A stretch of 64,000 nt of DNA from Thermaerobacter marianensis (GTDB lineage: Bacteria; Bacillota; Sulfobacillia; DVGY01). The translations under genes were made by a program, and so were the position numbers. The stretch covers positions 1-64,000 of the forward strand of contig DYGY01000002.1 of NCBI GenBank assembly GCA_020724425.1, written 5' to 3'. Shown piece by piece: positions 40,536 through 49,830 of the stretch (positions are counted from its first letter, which is position 1; every line of letters begins with the position of its first letter). Under the pieces are notes generated by a model. That model was not told the DNA's origin. It searched no databases and saw nothing but the letters and a program-made list of their open reading frames with translations.

Positions 40536-41592
40536 CCCTTATATATATAACTGCAGCTAATATGGCATCAAAAAATGCTTGATCCTCTTTCCAACCTCTA
40601 CCCATGGTCTTGACTTCAGGTACCAAGGAATAAGTCTTCCTTTTCAATTCATCAATTTCCTTCCTCGAGACAATCCATACCTGATGATCTATTTCCCCTA
40701 TCTGTTTCTCTAGATGTATCTTCTCTTCACCGGCTAGCTCAGGTATGGGAACAATTAGTGGACAAAGAGCCAATGACATGATCCTAAGACTATGATGACT
40801 GATACCCCTATGTCTTTGCCGCAAATCCGCAAAACTAATCCTAGGTATATATACCGGTCTTCCACCTAGAGAATAAACTGCATGAATAACCTCTAAGGCT
40901 GATAACCCTGCAAACCCAAAGGGAGTACCTGTCCCAGCATGACCAGGACCCGGAAGAGCTAGAATAGTTTCACTACCAAAGACATGTCTTGCTGCTAGTA
41001 GGCCTGAGTATATAGACATGGCCTCAAGATCTCCACCATAGACCTCCCCTGCAGTAACACTACCGGTTAACCATTGTTCTGCCAAAAGCAGACTATCACT
41101 GATATCAGCAGTCAAAGCTGCTCCCCCATACATCAAAAAGGCCGGTTTCCTCTCTACTAACTGAGAATGTGCTGCTAGAAACGGTAAGAGCATGCTGTGT
41201 AACTCCCCAATAGCTACTATGCACCCTTCCAAAGACTCTACCCTTTTCATAATCTCATGATAAGGGCTATCCTCTTCTTCAACTGCTAAAACCTTAATTT
41301 GCTGGGGAGTATATCTCATTTTCATCAGGTGCCCACCTTTTTCAAACTCTTCATAATTCTCTTTGCTAAGATTAGCAACCACAAAGTGATAACCACCCGT
41401 ACCTAAACTAAGGTCTACTGCAGTGGTGTTCAATAGGAGTCTGTCGCCTTGCTCTACCCTACCGGTTAAGCGCGGGTAGCTAATTGCCTTAGCTAGTTCA
41501 CCATCAATGGATACACTAACCACATCCTTCTTTTTTCCAGGAACTATCTCTTTGGCAATACCAATCTTAAGGTTCATCTGCATAAAGGGCAC
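40498..41592 (-). CDS. DUF3866 family protein
   Basis: Recognised fold features: LLLNTTAVDLSLGTGGYHFVVANL, PGHAGTGTPFGFAGL, SFADLRQRHRGISHHS. Confidence 0.78.
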   Translation of the reverse strand: MPFMQMNLKIGIAKEIVPGKKKDVVSVSIDGELAKAISYPRLTGRVEQGDRLLLNTTAVDLSLGTGGYHFVVANLSKENYEEFEKGGHLMKMRYTPQQIKVLAVEEEDSPYHEIMKRVESLEGCIVAIGELHSMLLPFLAAHSQLVERKPAFLMYGGAALTADISDSLLLAEQWLTGSVTAGEVYGGDLEAMSIYSGLLAARHVFGSETILALPGPGHAGTGTPFGFAGLSALEVIHAVYSLGGRPVYIPRISFADLRQRHRGISHHSLRIMSLALCPLIVPIPELAGEEKIHLEKQIGEIDHQVWIVSRKEIDELKRKTYSLVPEVKTMGRGWKEDQAFFDAILAAVIYIRGEGDKKVFADNT

Positions 41593-41654
41593 CTGCTTTC
41601 ATGAAGATAAGGGCTACAACAGTAGCCCTTATCTAGAACAAGCAAAAATATGTA

Positions 41655-42395
41655 TTAACTAATATCTTCTTCGGAAACCTCTGCTTTTCCGTTTATATCT
41701 GTTCTTCTTTCTCTCTTTGGTCGCTGATATAACATGCCAATCCGTCTGTTAGTTGCATCTAAACAAGCCTTAACAGCAGCATCAAGAGGATCTCCCTTTA
41801 CAACTGCACCACCAACAAGTACCTCTTCCTCACCATCCGCATTAACTAAAAGCACCAAAGCAACCATTAATCTACGCGAACCCATCTCAACTGAACGAAC
41901 ATCTTCTAAAGCAAAGTTCACCTGAGAATTAGTTGCCTGGTTTATGGCATCTAAGGTAGCCATACCGGCTAGTCTAACGGTCTGAGATCTTGCTGCTGGT
42001 CCCATCATCCTACCAATAAACCGATCATCAGGGTCCATGTTTGATAATAGACTAATCTCGATATCATACCGGCTCCTACTGGTATCTGCAGAAACCTTAA
42101 CATTTTCTAGTTTTAATCGTACATCTGGTAGAGTCTTTTCCGTATCAGTCAGCTGAGCAATACTTATCTTCTTATGGTCCAAAGCAATACCAAATTTAGC
42201 TGCTAAAGAGCTTTCCACATCCCTAACAATCTGTTTTGGATGCCTTTCTGTGGTAGCTAGCACATGGATTTCTTCAATTGCGCCCCAATTGTTGATTACC
42301 ATTCGTGCAGATAAAACACCGGGTAGCCTTTTAAGAAGTTCCTCAAGTTCCTTTACCCCTACAGTGCCTTTTTTGGTTTCCATATCTCGCCCCAA
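41655..42395 (-). CDS. Conserved hypothetical protein
   Basis: 246-aa ORF without a recognised enzyme motif. Confidence 0.6.
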   Translation of the reverse strand: MGRDMETKKGTVGVKELEELLKRLPGVLSARMVINNWGAIEEIHVLATTERHPKQIVRDVESSLAAKFGIALDHKKISIAQLTDTEKTLPDVRLKLENVKVSADTSRSRYDIEISLLSNMDPDDRFIGRMMGPAARSQTVRLAGMATLDAINQATNSQVNFALEDVRSVEMGSRRLMVALVLLVNADGEEEVLVGGAVVKGDPLDAAVKACLDATNRRIGMLYQRPKRERRTDINGKAEVSEEDIS

Positions 42396-42436
42396 ACGTT
42401 TTTGCCTCCTCCCTCAATCAGAAAACCTGCTAAAAC

Positions 42437-42463
42437 GGCTTGCCCAAATAATATGGGCAAGCC
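42437..42463 (-). terminator. Intrinsic terminator downstream of 2-oxoacid oxidoreductase operon
   Basis: GGCTTGCCCA-TATTATT-TGGGCAAGCC then GTTTTAG on minus strand. Confidence 0.82.
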
Positions 42464-42520
42464 CAGTTAAATCTTACCACACAAATATACTTTTTTGCAA
42501 CCAGGGAGAGGCAAAAAAGC

Positions 42521-43066
42521 CTATTCTTTGGCCAAAACTAAGGCCTTACCTCTTTCTAAAGCATCCCTGTTTAGAGGAATCAAATTGTGTCTATGTGGTG
42601 GTAACACTGCTTTTAATGACTCAATAATTGATTCTTCACTGACTACTCGAGTCTCGGCCAAAACTGCCCCTAACATAACCATATTAGCAATTCGATCAGC
42701 CCCTAACTCTCCAGCAATGTCATTGGCAGGAACTTTGGTTATCAAGAGATCTGATCTGCTAACATCTTTAGCAATCAAAGAGGAATTAACAAAGATCTTT
42801 CCTCCAGAAGATACCGTTGGTTCAAACTTATCTAGAGACGGAAGGTTCATGATTACAGCTATGGTAGGTTCGGTAACAACAGGAGAACCTATTTCCTCAT
42901 CAGAAATAACTACGGCACAGTTAGCGGTACCACCCCTTTGTTCAGGACCATAAGAGGGTATCCAAGACACATATTTCCCCTCTAACATACCAGCATAGGT
43001 TAGGAGCATGCCCATGGACATAACGCCCTGACCACCAAAACCAGCAATCAAAATCTCATATGTCAT
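42521..43066 (-). CDS. 2-oxoacid:ferredoxin oxidoreductase gamma subunit
   Basis: AGFGGQGVMSMGMLLTYAGMLEGKYVSWIPSYGPEQRGGTANC. Confidence 0.92.
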   Translation of the reverse strand: MTYEILIAGFGGQGVMSMGMLLTYAGMLEGKYVSWIPSYGPEQRGGTANCAVVISDEEIGSPVVTEPTIAVIMNLPSLDKFEPTVSSGGKIFVNSSLIAKDVSRSDLLITKVPANDIAGELGADRIANMVMLGAVLAETRVVSEESIIESLKAVLPPHRHNLIPLNRDALERGKALVLAKE

Positions 43067-43818
43067 TTCTTTTCACCCTCCTCTGGTGTCTTGAACTCAC
43101 CTAAAGGATAGACCTTCATCATATCTGTCTGTACCCACTCAAGAGACTCATTCGGACTCATACCCCAGTTAGTTGGGCAGGTTGAAAGCAACTCCACTAT
43201 GGTGAAACCTTTTCCTTCTAGTTGATATTGGAAAGACTTCTTAATAGCCCTTTTTGCCTTGGTAATATTAGGGATATCATGCAAACTGAAACGAGCTACA
43301 TAGGCTGCACCATCTAAGGTTGCTAACATCTCAGCCATTCTAATCGGTGCACCCATCTCCTCAAAACGCCTACCTTCTGGAGTGGTTGTTGTCTGCTGAC
43401 CCAAAAGAGTTGTCGGAGCCATCTGGCCACCAGTCATACCGTAGATAGCATTGTTAATAAAGATAATGGTTATGTTCTCCCCTCTCATGGCAGCGTGAAT
43501 AGCTTCAGCTGTACCAATAGAAGCCAGATCACCATCACCCTGATAGGTAAAAACTATAGACTCGGGATGAACCCTTTTGATGCCAGTAGCAACTGCAGGA
43601 GCTCTACCGTGAGAAGCCTGCTGGAAATCAACATCAAAATATTCATAGGCTAAAACAGAACACCCTACAGATGCCACCCCAATAGTCCTATCAGCAATAC
43701 CTAACTCATCAATGGTCTCACCCACCAATCTATGAGCAATACCATGAGTACAGCCAGGACAATAGTGGCTAACCTTATCAGTCATTGATTGAGGCTTAGC
43801 AAATATCTGCTTCATCAC
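43063..43818 (-). CDS. 2-oxoacid:ferredoxin oxidoreductase beta subunit (TPP-binding)
   Basis: YCPGCTHGIAHRLV; GDGDLASIGTAEAIHAAMRGENITIIFINNAIYGMTGGQMAPTT. Confidence 0.93.
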   Translation of the reverse strand: MMKQIFAKPQSMTDKVSHYCPGCTHGIAHRLVGETIDELGIADRTIGVASVGCSVLAYEYFDVDFQQASHGRAPAVATGIKRVHPESIVFTYQGDGDLASIGTAEAIHAAMRGENITIIFINNAIYGMTGGQMAPTTLLGQQTTTTPEGRRFEEMGAPIRMAEMLATLDGAAYVARFSLHDIPNITKAKRAIKKSFQYQLEGKGFTIVELLSTCPTNWGMSPNESLEWVQTDMMKVYPLGEFKTPEEGEKK

Positions 43819-44891
43819 GCTTCACCTCCCTGCACCTTAGCATAAACAGCTTCTAACTGCTCCATAACCTCCTGAGGAGAGGGGATAACTCCACCTGTCC
43901 TGCCATAGAAGTATACGGGAGCACGACCATTAACAGCCAGTCTCACATCTTCAACCATCTGGCCTTTGCTCATCTCCACTGTCAGGAATGCCTTTGCCTG
44001 TGGCAAAGCCATCTCAAAAGCTTCATCAGGGAATGGCCAGACACTAATAGGTCTTATTAAACCAACCTTCATACCCTTTTCTCTTGCCTTATTCATAACA
44101 CTGCTGGTAATTCTAGCCATCATGCCATAGGCCACTAAAACTACTTCAGCATCTTCAAGATTTTTAACCTCATATCTCACTTCATTCTTAGCCATAGTCA
44201 TATACTTGGCATGGAGCTCTTCATTATGCTCAGCAGACTTTTCTGGGTCAAGATAAAGAGAGTTAATAAGGTTGGGCTTGCTCCTACCCTGCTTACCAGT
44301 TGTTGCCCAGTCCTTGACAAATTCAGCAGACTGTCTTTCCTTAAAAGCTACTGGTTCCATCATCTGTCCTAAGACACCATCACCAAGAACCATTACCGGA
44401 TTCCTATACTTATCAGCAATATCAAAGGCATCCATGGTGAGATCAGCTAACTCCTGTACAGAAGCAGGTGCTAGCACAACCATATTGTAATCACCATGTC
44501 CGCCACCCTTAGTAGCCTGGAAATAGTCAGACTGTGAAGGCTGGATGGTTCCTAGACCTGGACCGCCACGCATCATATTGACAATAACTGCAGGTAGTTC
44601 CGCTCCAGCTAGATAAGAGATACCTTCCTGCTTTAAACTAATGCCAGGACTAGAAGAAGAAGTCATAACCCTTGCCCCGGCTCCGGAAGCTCCATATACC
44701 ATATTGATTGCTGCAGTTTCACTTTCAGCCTGTACAAATACACCCTGAACCTCTGGTAAGCGTTTTGCCATGTAAGCTGGTAACTCATTTTGTGGTGTAA
44801 TTGGATATCCAAAGAAGTATCGACAACCAGCTCGAACAGCCGCTTCACCGATTACTTCATTACCCTTCATCAAAACAGTCTCATTAGCCAC
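43815..44891 (-). CDS. vorB: 2-oxoacid:ferredoxin oxidoreductase alpha subunit (VorB-like)
   Basis: MKGNEVIGEAAVRAGCRYFFGYPITPQNELPAYMA; VNMMRGGPGLGTIQPSQSDYFQATKGGGHGDY. Confidence 0.88.
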   Translation of the reverse strand: MANETVLMKGNEVIGEAAVRAGCRYFFGYPITPQNELPAYMAKRLPEVQGVFVQAESETAAINMVYGASGAGARVMTSSSSPGISLKQEGISYLAGAELPAVIVNMMRGGPGLGTIQPSQSDYFQATKGGGHGDYNMVVLAPASVQELADLTMDAFDIADKYRNPVMVLGDGVLGQMMEPVAFKERQSAEFVKDWATTGKQGRSKPNLINSLYLDPEKSAEHNEELHAKYMTMAKNEVRYEVKNLEDAEVVLVAYGMMARITSSVMNKAREKGMKVGLIRPISVWPFPDEAFEMALPQAKAFLTVEMSKGQMVEDVRLAVNGRAPVYFYGRTGGVIPSPQEVMEQLEAVYAKVQGGEA

Positions 44892-44903
44892 TGCAATCCC
44901 TCC

Positions 44904-45134
44904 TTAACCTGCTACTTTTTTCTCAGGTTTAAATACTTCAATAACCAAATCAGGGCAAATCTTGGCACACATCATACAGCTAATACACTTATCCTGCTCT
45001 GTAACTGTTGCTGGATGATACCCAAGCTTATTGATCCTGTCGGCTATGAAGATTATATCTACCGGACAAACGGGTACACATAATTCGCACCCCTTGCAGC
45101 GATTCTCATCAAACACAACGCGTTTATCCAACAA
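44904..45134 (-). CDS. 4Fe-4S ferredoxin subunit of 2-oxoacid oxidoreductase
   Basis: CKGCELCVPVCPVDII and CISCMMCAKICPDLVIEV. Confidence 0.92.
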   Translation of the reverse strand: MLDKRVVFDENRCKGCELCVPVCPVDIIFIADRINKLGYHPATVTEQDKCISCMMCAKICPDLVIEVFKPEKKVAG

Positions 45135-45158
45135 GATTACCTCCCTTAAACCAAAATG

Positions 45159-45827
45159 CTACCAATCTTGTTCCCAGATAGGTTTTAACTTGAGGCCTAG
45201 TGGAAAGACTTGAACATCCACATTCTTCTGTACTTCCATCTCCAATTCCTTTTCCACACAGACCCAGCGAACAGGTTGTTTAAGAGTCAGACTCACTCTC
45301 TTAACAATATCCCATCCTTCAAGTATGGTATCACTAGAAGTACCCTTCCCCAAATTCGTATTACTAATCAAATCTGTAACCTTTAACCTTGAGACACTCT
45401 CTATCTCGGCAATATATGCCTTAATCCTGTCTTCTGTAGCTGTAAATGGTCGCTTAGTATTGATAACAATATTAACCCTAGTATCCTTGGGTAACTGAGG
45501 AGCTAAGCTACCTAGTACCTTAGCTCCGTCAGCATCTCCACCAATATCTAGGATAGTTACCATCTCCGGATCAGAAATATACTTAAAAATATCACGAGGT
45601 ATAATTGGTAGCTCAGCAGCAGCATACGGTGCTAAAGGAAAAGCAACCCGTACGCCCCTTTCCTCCAAGAACTTGGCATGTTCTCGTGAACGAAAATAAG
45701 GGGTGACCACATCAAGATCAACTAAAGCTACCTTTCTACCTTCAGCTGCAAGCTTAAGAGCATAATTGATAGATATCTCTGTCTTACCACTGCCAAAGGC
45801 TCCAACCATTACTTCAACATGACTCAT
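45159..45827 (-). CDS. P-loop ATP-binding protein linked to the 2-oxoacid oxidoreductase operon
   Basis: GAFGSGKTEISINYAL Walker A; LVDLDVVTPYFRSREH; no assigned function. Confidence 0.7.
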   Translation of the reverse strand: MSHVEVMVGAFGSGKTEISINYALKLAAEGRKVALVDLDVVTPYFRSREHAKFLEERGVRVAFPLAPYAAAELPIIPRDIFKYISDPEMVTILDIGGDADGAKVLGSLAPQLPKDTRVNIVINTKRPFTATEDRIKAYIAEIESVSRLKVTDLISNTNLGKGTSSDTILEGWDIVKRVSLTLKQPVRWVCVEKELEMEVQKNVDVQVFPLGLKLKPIWEQDW

Positions 45828-45833
45828 CTCTCA

Positions 45834-46898
45834 TCATCCCAAGTGAATTCTTTTTAACCGCCCTAGCTTCTCGATTCTTTCTTCAGCCATTATATCTGCA
45901 GCTTCAGCAGTAAGAATATTTCTTTCCTTGCTGATAGCGATTAATTTCTCAACCTTATCATAGATAGTGGCAATCTGAGCATAAGCCCTGTCTCTGTTGT
46001 AGCCACCAGATTCAAATTCCCCGGCCACATTGATAACGCCACCACCGTTAATAACATAATCAGGGATATAGAGAATACCTCTCTCCTTTAACATCTCTCC
46101 ATGCCTTGGTTCACCTAACTGATTATTGGCAGAACCAGCAACAATCCTAAACTTAAACTGAGGAATTGTTTTATCATTAACAATACCACCTAAAGCACAG
46201 GGAGCAAAAACATCAGCATCAACAGAATAGATTTCATTAGGCCCAACTACTGTGGCATTAAAATTCTCAACAAACGGACGTAGTTTTTCCTCATAGATAT
46301 CACTAACAAGAATCTCTGCCCCTGCTTCATGGAGATGTTTTGCCAAGTAGTAGCCTACAGAACCCGCACCCTGGATAGCTACTTTCTTGCCCTTTAAGTC
46401 CTCACTACCATAGACCTCTTTAACAGCTGCTTTCATACCTACAAAGGTTCCATAAGCAGTTGCTGGAGAAGGATTACCACTCTTACCTGCTACACCAGCC
46501 ACATAAGGTGTCTCCAAATTCGCAAGACCAATATCTTCAGTGGTAATACTGACATCTTCAGCAGTGATGTATCTGCCACCAAGACTATGCACAAACTTGC
46601 CGAAAGCCCGGAACAACTCTTCAGATTTATCCTGGCGAGGATCACCTATAATAACGGCTTTTCCTCCACCAAAATTAAGACCCATAGCAGAATTCTTGTA
46701 AGTCATACCCCTAGAAAGACGCAAGACATCATTAAGTGCTTCTTCTTCACTTTCATAAGGCCACATACGGCAACCACCTAAAGCAGGTCCCAATGTGGTA
46801 TCATGGATAGCGATAATTGCCTTTAATCCAGATACCTTATCATGTGCAAAAACAACCTGTTCATGCCCATACTTTTCAACAAGCTCAAAAACCTCCAT
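45834..46898 (-). CDS. Leu/Val/Phe/Glu dehydrogenase
   Basis: GPALGGCRMWPYESEEEALNDVLRLSRGMTYKNSAMGLNFGGGKAVI; VAIQGAGSVGYYLAKHL. Confidence 0.92.
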   Translation of the reverse strand: MEVFELVEKYGHEQVVFAHDKVSGLKAIIAIHDTTLGPALGGCRMWPYESEEEALNDVLRLSRGMTYKNSAMGLNFGGGKAVIIGDPRQDKSEELFRAFGKFVHSLGGRYITAEDVSITTEDIGLANLETPYVAGVAGKSGNPSPATAYGTFVGMKAAVKEVYGSEDLKGKKVAIQGAGSVGYYLAKHLHEAGAEILVSDIYEEKLRPFVENFNATVVGPNEIYSVDADVFAPCALGGIVNDKTIPQFKFRIVAGSANNQLGEPRHGEMLKERGILYIPDYVINGGGVINVAGEFESGGYNRDRAYAQIATIYDKVEKLIAISKERNILTAEAADIMAEERIEKLGRLKRIHLG

Positions 46899-46917
46899 AC
46901 CCTTTTCCTCCTTAAAA

Positions 46918-47988
46918 TTATTTAGAAAGATATATCCTCTGTAATGCTCCTAGTCTAGCAATCCGTTCTTCAACCAGTACAGCTGCTGCTTCATTGGTAG
47001 GAATATCTCTATCTTTAGAAATCTCAAAAACTCTCATCAACAGCTCCCTAATTCCAGCTGTTTTTCTCATGGCTCTTTCTCTATCAAAACCTGAAAGTTC
47101 ATCAACAACCTGTATCAAACCACCAGCATTGACGATGAAGTCAGGTGCATAAAGAATTCCTCTTTGTCTTAATATTTCCCCATGTCTTGGCTCAAGTAGC
47201 TGGTTATTAGCAGCACCGGCAATAATCTTAGCCTTGATAAGCTTAATAGTCTCATCATTAATAATACCACCCATGGCACAGGGGCTAAACACATCCACAT
47301 CAAGACCATAAATCTCTTCTGGAGAGACAATGGTTACCTCAGGAAAATCCTTACGAATCTTATCAAGCTTGCTTTCAGAGATATCTGAAGCATATATTCT
47401 AGCACCCTCAGCCAGAAGATTCTCAATTAGATGATAACCAACCTTACCGACACCCTGAATGGCAATACCCTTACCCTTAAGATTATCACTGCCAGCAAAA
47501 CTAAGAGCCGTTTTAATTCCCACTGTAACCCCATAAGCGGTAATCAATGAGCTATCTCCACTACCACCATGAGATTCAGGCAAAGCTACAAAATATTTGC
47601 TTTCTTGTGCTGCCCACACAAAATCCTCATAATTAGTACCCATATCAGTACCGGTGATAAAACGACCTTTTAAACCTTCAACAAACCTGCCAAAAGCCCG
47701 GAATAGTTCTTCAGACTTATCTGTATTAGGATTCCCCCAGATAACTGCCTTACCACCACCATAGTCACAGCCTGTAGCAGCAGACTTAGCAGTCATTCCT
47801 TTGGAAAGTCGTAGCACGTCTTGTACCATTTCCTCTTCAGTTGGATATGGCCACATACGACAACCACCCAAAGCAGGACCAAGAGTTGTATCATGAATCC
47901 CAACAGCAGCCTTAAGCCCTGACAACCTATCATGTAAAAAGATAAGTTGCTCATGTCCTTCCTTCTCCATCATCTCAAAAATCCCCAT
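46918..47988 (-). CDS. Leu/Val/Phe/Glu dehydrogenase, tandem paralog
   Basis: GPALGGCRMWPYPTEEEMVQDVLRLSKGMTAKSAATGCDYGGGKAVIWG; IAIQGVGKVGYHLIENL. Confidence 0.92.
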   Translation of the reverse strand: MGIFEMMEKEGHEQLIFLHDRLSGLKAAVGIHDTTLGPALGGCRMWPYPTEEEMVQDVLRLSKGMTAKSAATGCDYGGGKAVIWGNPNTDKSEELFRAFGRFVEGLKGRFITGTDMGTNYEDFVWAAQESKYFVALPESHGGSGDSSLITAYGVTVGIKTALSFAGSDNLKGKGIAIQGVGKVGYHLIENLLAEGARIYASDISESKLDKIRKDFPEVTIVSPEEIYGLDVDVFSPCAMGGIINDETIKLIKAKIIAGAANNQLLEPRHGEILRQRGILYAPDFIVNAGGLIQVVDELSGFDRERAMRKTAGIRELLMRVFEISKDRDIPTNEAAAVLVEERIARLGALQRIYLSK

Positions 47989-48021
47989 AACCTAACTACC
48001 CTCCCCTTCCACCCAGAAGAT

Positions 48022-48062
48022 AATAAAACCCGCCGGCAAGATACTATCTTCACCAGAGCGGG
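48022..48062 (-). terminator. Intrinsic terminator in the leader of the Leu/Val dehydrogenase gene
   Basis: CCCGCTCTGGTGAAGATAGTATCTTGCCGGCGGG followed by TTTTATTATC, ~35 nt before the 47988 start. Confidence 0.75.
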
Positions 48063-48187
48063 TAAGCCATAAAGGGTAGCACAAACCGACCAAAGACCAA
48101 AGCCTCTGCTTCCTTTCTCACCCTCTCGAGGAGACGCGGAAAACATCTGGTCATACTGCTGCCCCTTTCCACCATGTTCTTCTTGTC
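48063..48187 (-). ncRNA. Candidate structured leader RNA of unknown class
   Basis: Complementary arms GGGGCAGCAGTATGACC and GGTCGGTTTGTGCTACCC, internal GCGTCT/AGAGGC stem and CCTCGAGAGG hairpin, then a terminator; not a recognised riboswitch. Confidence 0.45.
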
Positions 48188-48336
48188 AATATTTCTAGAG
48201 AGTTTTAGAAAATCCTCTTTCTAGCTTTCCTCCATAACTTTGGAAAACGTATATTTTCAGTGATTTTACGACAAATCCCTATGCATATCGCAATATACTC
48301 CTAAAGAATTACCCTGTAGAGATGACTTCAAAACTT

Positions 48337-49185
48337 TTATAACCTGTTTTCGTTATGGTTATCTTCTTTAAGACGTCCCCACTCATCCATTCTCTTTAGA
48401 ACGCTGTTTTTCTCAATCACTTCACTTATTGACCCAACCTCCATGAACCAATGTAGATAGATTAAAACCAAAAGCACAAGAAAAACTTCCGATGTGCTAA
48501 AACTTCTAATAACAGCATATCCTAAAAGCAATCCTAAAACATATGCTCCGGCATCACCCATAATAGCAGCTTCCCCTAAATCTAAGGGAAGATAAACTAG
48601 GACAACAGCTATGGCACTTAAAAGAACCAAGGAGACTAATCCTGGATAAGCATATACAAACAGTGGAACAGTCAACATTAAGAACACCTTATTAGCCCTA
48701 CCAGGCCGTAAATCAAATCCATTAATAAGATTTGAAAACAGGGTGAGCACTAATACCTCCAAAATCAACCAAGGCCAGCTAGATTGTACTAGAAGCAAAG
48801 CGGCAATGAAAACGTAAGCAACCTTAAGAAGACCCGTAGTTATTCTTCTTTCGTTAATGGCCATTAGAAGATGACCCTTAAGACCTTTAGAATCCCCTGC
48901 CCCAGCAGCATCATCAATAAAGCCAATCAGAGTGGCTAACAATATGGCCAAAGATAGAGACAAAAGGTCTTCTAACGGCCAGAGGAGATTAGCTAAAATC
49001 CAGCTGGGCACTAGAGCCAGAACATAGCCAAGACCATAAATGGGAACACTTTTGCCTTGATAGTTTGTTACCACCAATCCAGCTGCCCTTACCCAGAAAA
49101 GAAGAGACTCCCTTAAAGAATATGCTAAAGTTGCTGCTAATAGTGCCACTAATACAATACTCATATCCTGTTTCTCTCTAACCAT
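48337..49185 (-). CDS. MraY/WecA-like glycosyl-phosphate transferase family membrane protein
   Basis: GFIDDAAGAGDSKGLKGHL; NLINGFDLRPGRANK; GDAGAYVLGLLLGY. Confidence 0.82.
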   Translation of the reverse strand: MVREKQDMSIVLVALLAATLAYSLRESLLFWVRAAGLVVTNYQGKSVPIYGLGYVLALVPSWILANLLWPLEDLLSLSLAILLATLIGFIDDAAGAGDSKGLKGHLLMAINERRITTGLLKVAYVFIAALLLVQSSWPWLILEVLVLTLFSNLINGFDLRPGRANKVFLMLTVPLFVYAYPGLVSLVLLSAIAVVLVYLPLDLGEAAIMGDAGAYVLGLLLGYAVIRSFSTSEVFLVLLVLIYLHWFMEVGSISEVIEKNSVLKRMDEWGRLKEDNHNENRL

Positions 49186-49829
49186 AAAGCTCTAATAACA
49201 TGAGCAAATTCTTTACCCCGATGAGCTATACCCCTTAGATCCCAACCGGTAACCCTATGGGAAATGGTAACCGGTACCTCACTAATCCGATAATCCTTCC
49301 TTAAAGCATCAATGGTTAAGCCAACCTCCACCCCAAAACCAGGTAGACATTTACCTACAAGAACCTCTTTACGTAAAGCTCTTTGCCCTGATAAGGGATA
49401 ACTTGTCTCCCAACCAGTAAGTTTCCTTATTCCCCACCTAGCAAGCTTAACTACAAATCCAAAACCCGCTCCTTTAACACCCTTGTGTGCTATGGGAGCA
49501 GCCACAGTCATGTCTGCTTCACCTCTGATTATAGGTAGGATGAGTGCCCTTAATTCACCTGCACTCAAGCCAAGATCCCCATCAGCTAGAAGAATGATAT
49601 CCTCTTTTACAAAGGCCAGACCATGGTTAATAGCATCTCCCTTGCCTCTATTTTGTGGAAGCCTGCTAACTATAGCTCCAGCTCGATAAGCTAACTCAGC
49701 TGTATGATCAGTAGAGCCATCATCAACAACAATAACCTCACTGACCTCAGGAATAAGATAAAGGGCATTAACTGTCGCCTGTATGAACTTCTCTTCATTG
49801 TAAGCCGGAACTAAAGCAGAAACACTCAT
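49161..49829 (-). CDS. Glycosyltransferase family 2
   Basis: MSVSALVPAYNEEKFIQATVNALYLIPEVSEVIVVDDGSTDHT; ADGDLGLSAGEL; likely start 49829. Confidence 0.9.
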   Translation of the reverse strand: MSVSALVPAYNEEKFIQATVNALYLIPEVSEVIVVDDGSTDHTAELAYRAGAIVSRLPQNRGKGDAINHGLAFVKEDIILLADGDLGLSAGELRALILPIIRGEADMTVAAPIAHKGVKGAGFGFVVKLARWGIRKLTGWETSYPLSGQRALRKEVLVGKCLPGFGVEVGLTIDALRKDYRISEVPVTISHRVTGWDLRGIAHRGKEFAHVIRALWLERNRI

Positions 49830-49830
49830 C

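Noticed and set aside
48022-48120. Sigma-54 -24/-12 promoter for leucine dehydrogenase
   Set aside because: No GG-N10-GC pair with consensus flanks; nearest is GG-N9-GC in TTGGTCGGTTTGTGC.
48063-48187. SRP RNA or T-box interpretation of the leader
   Set aside because: AAGGAAGCAG resembles the SRP helix 8 3' strand, but the GUCAGGUCCGG partner is missing. No AGGGTGGNACCGCG T-box core is present on the minus strand.
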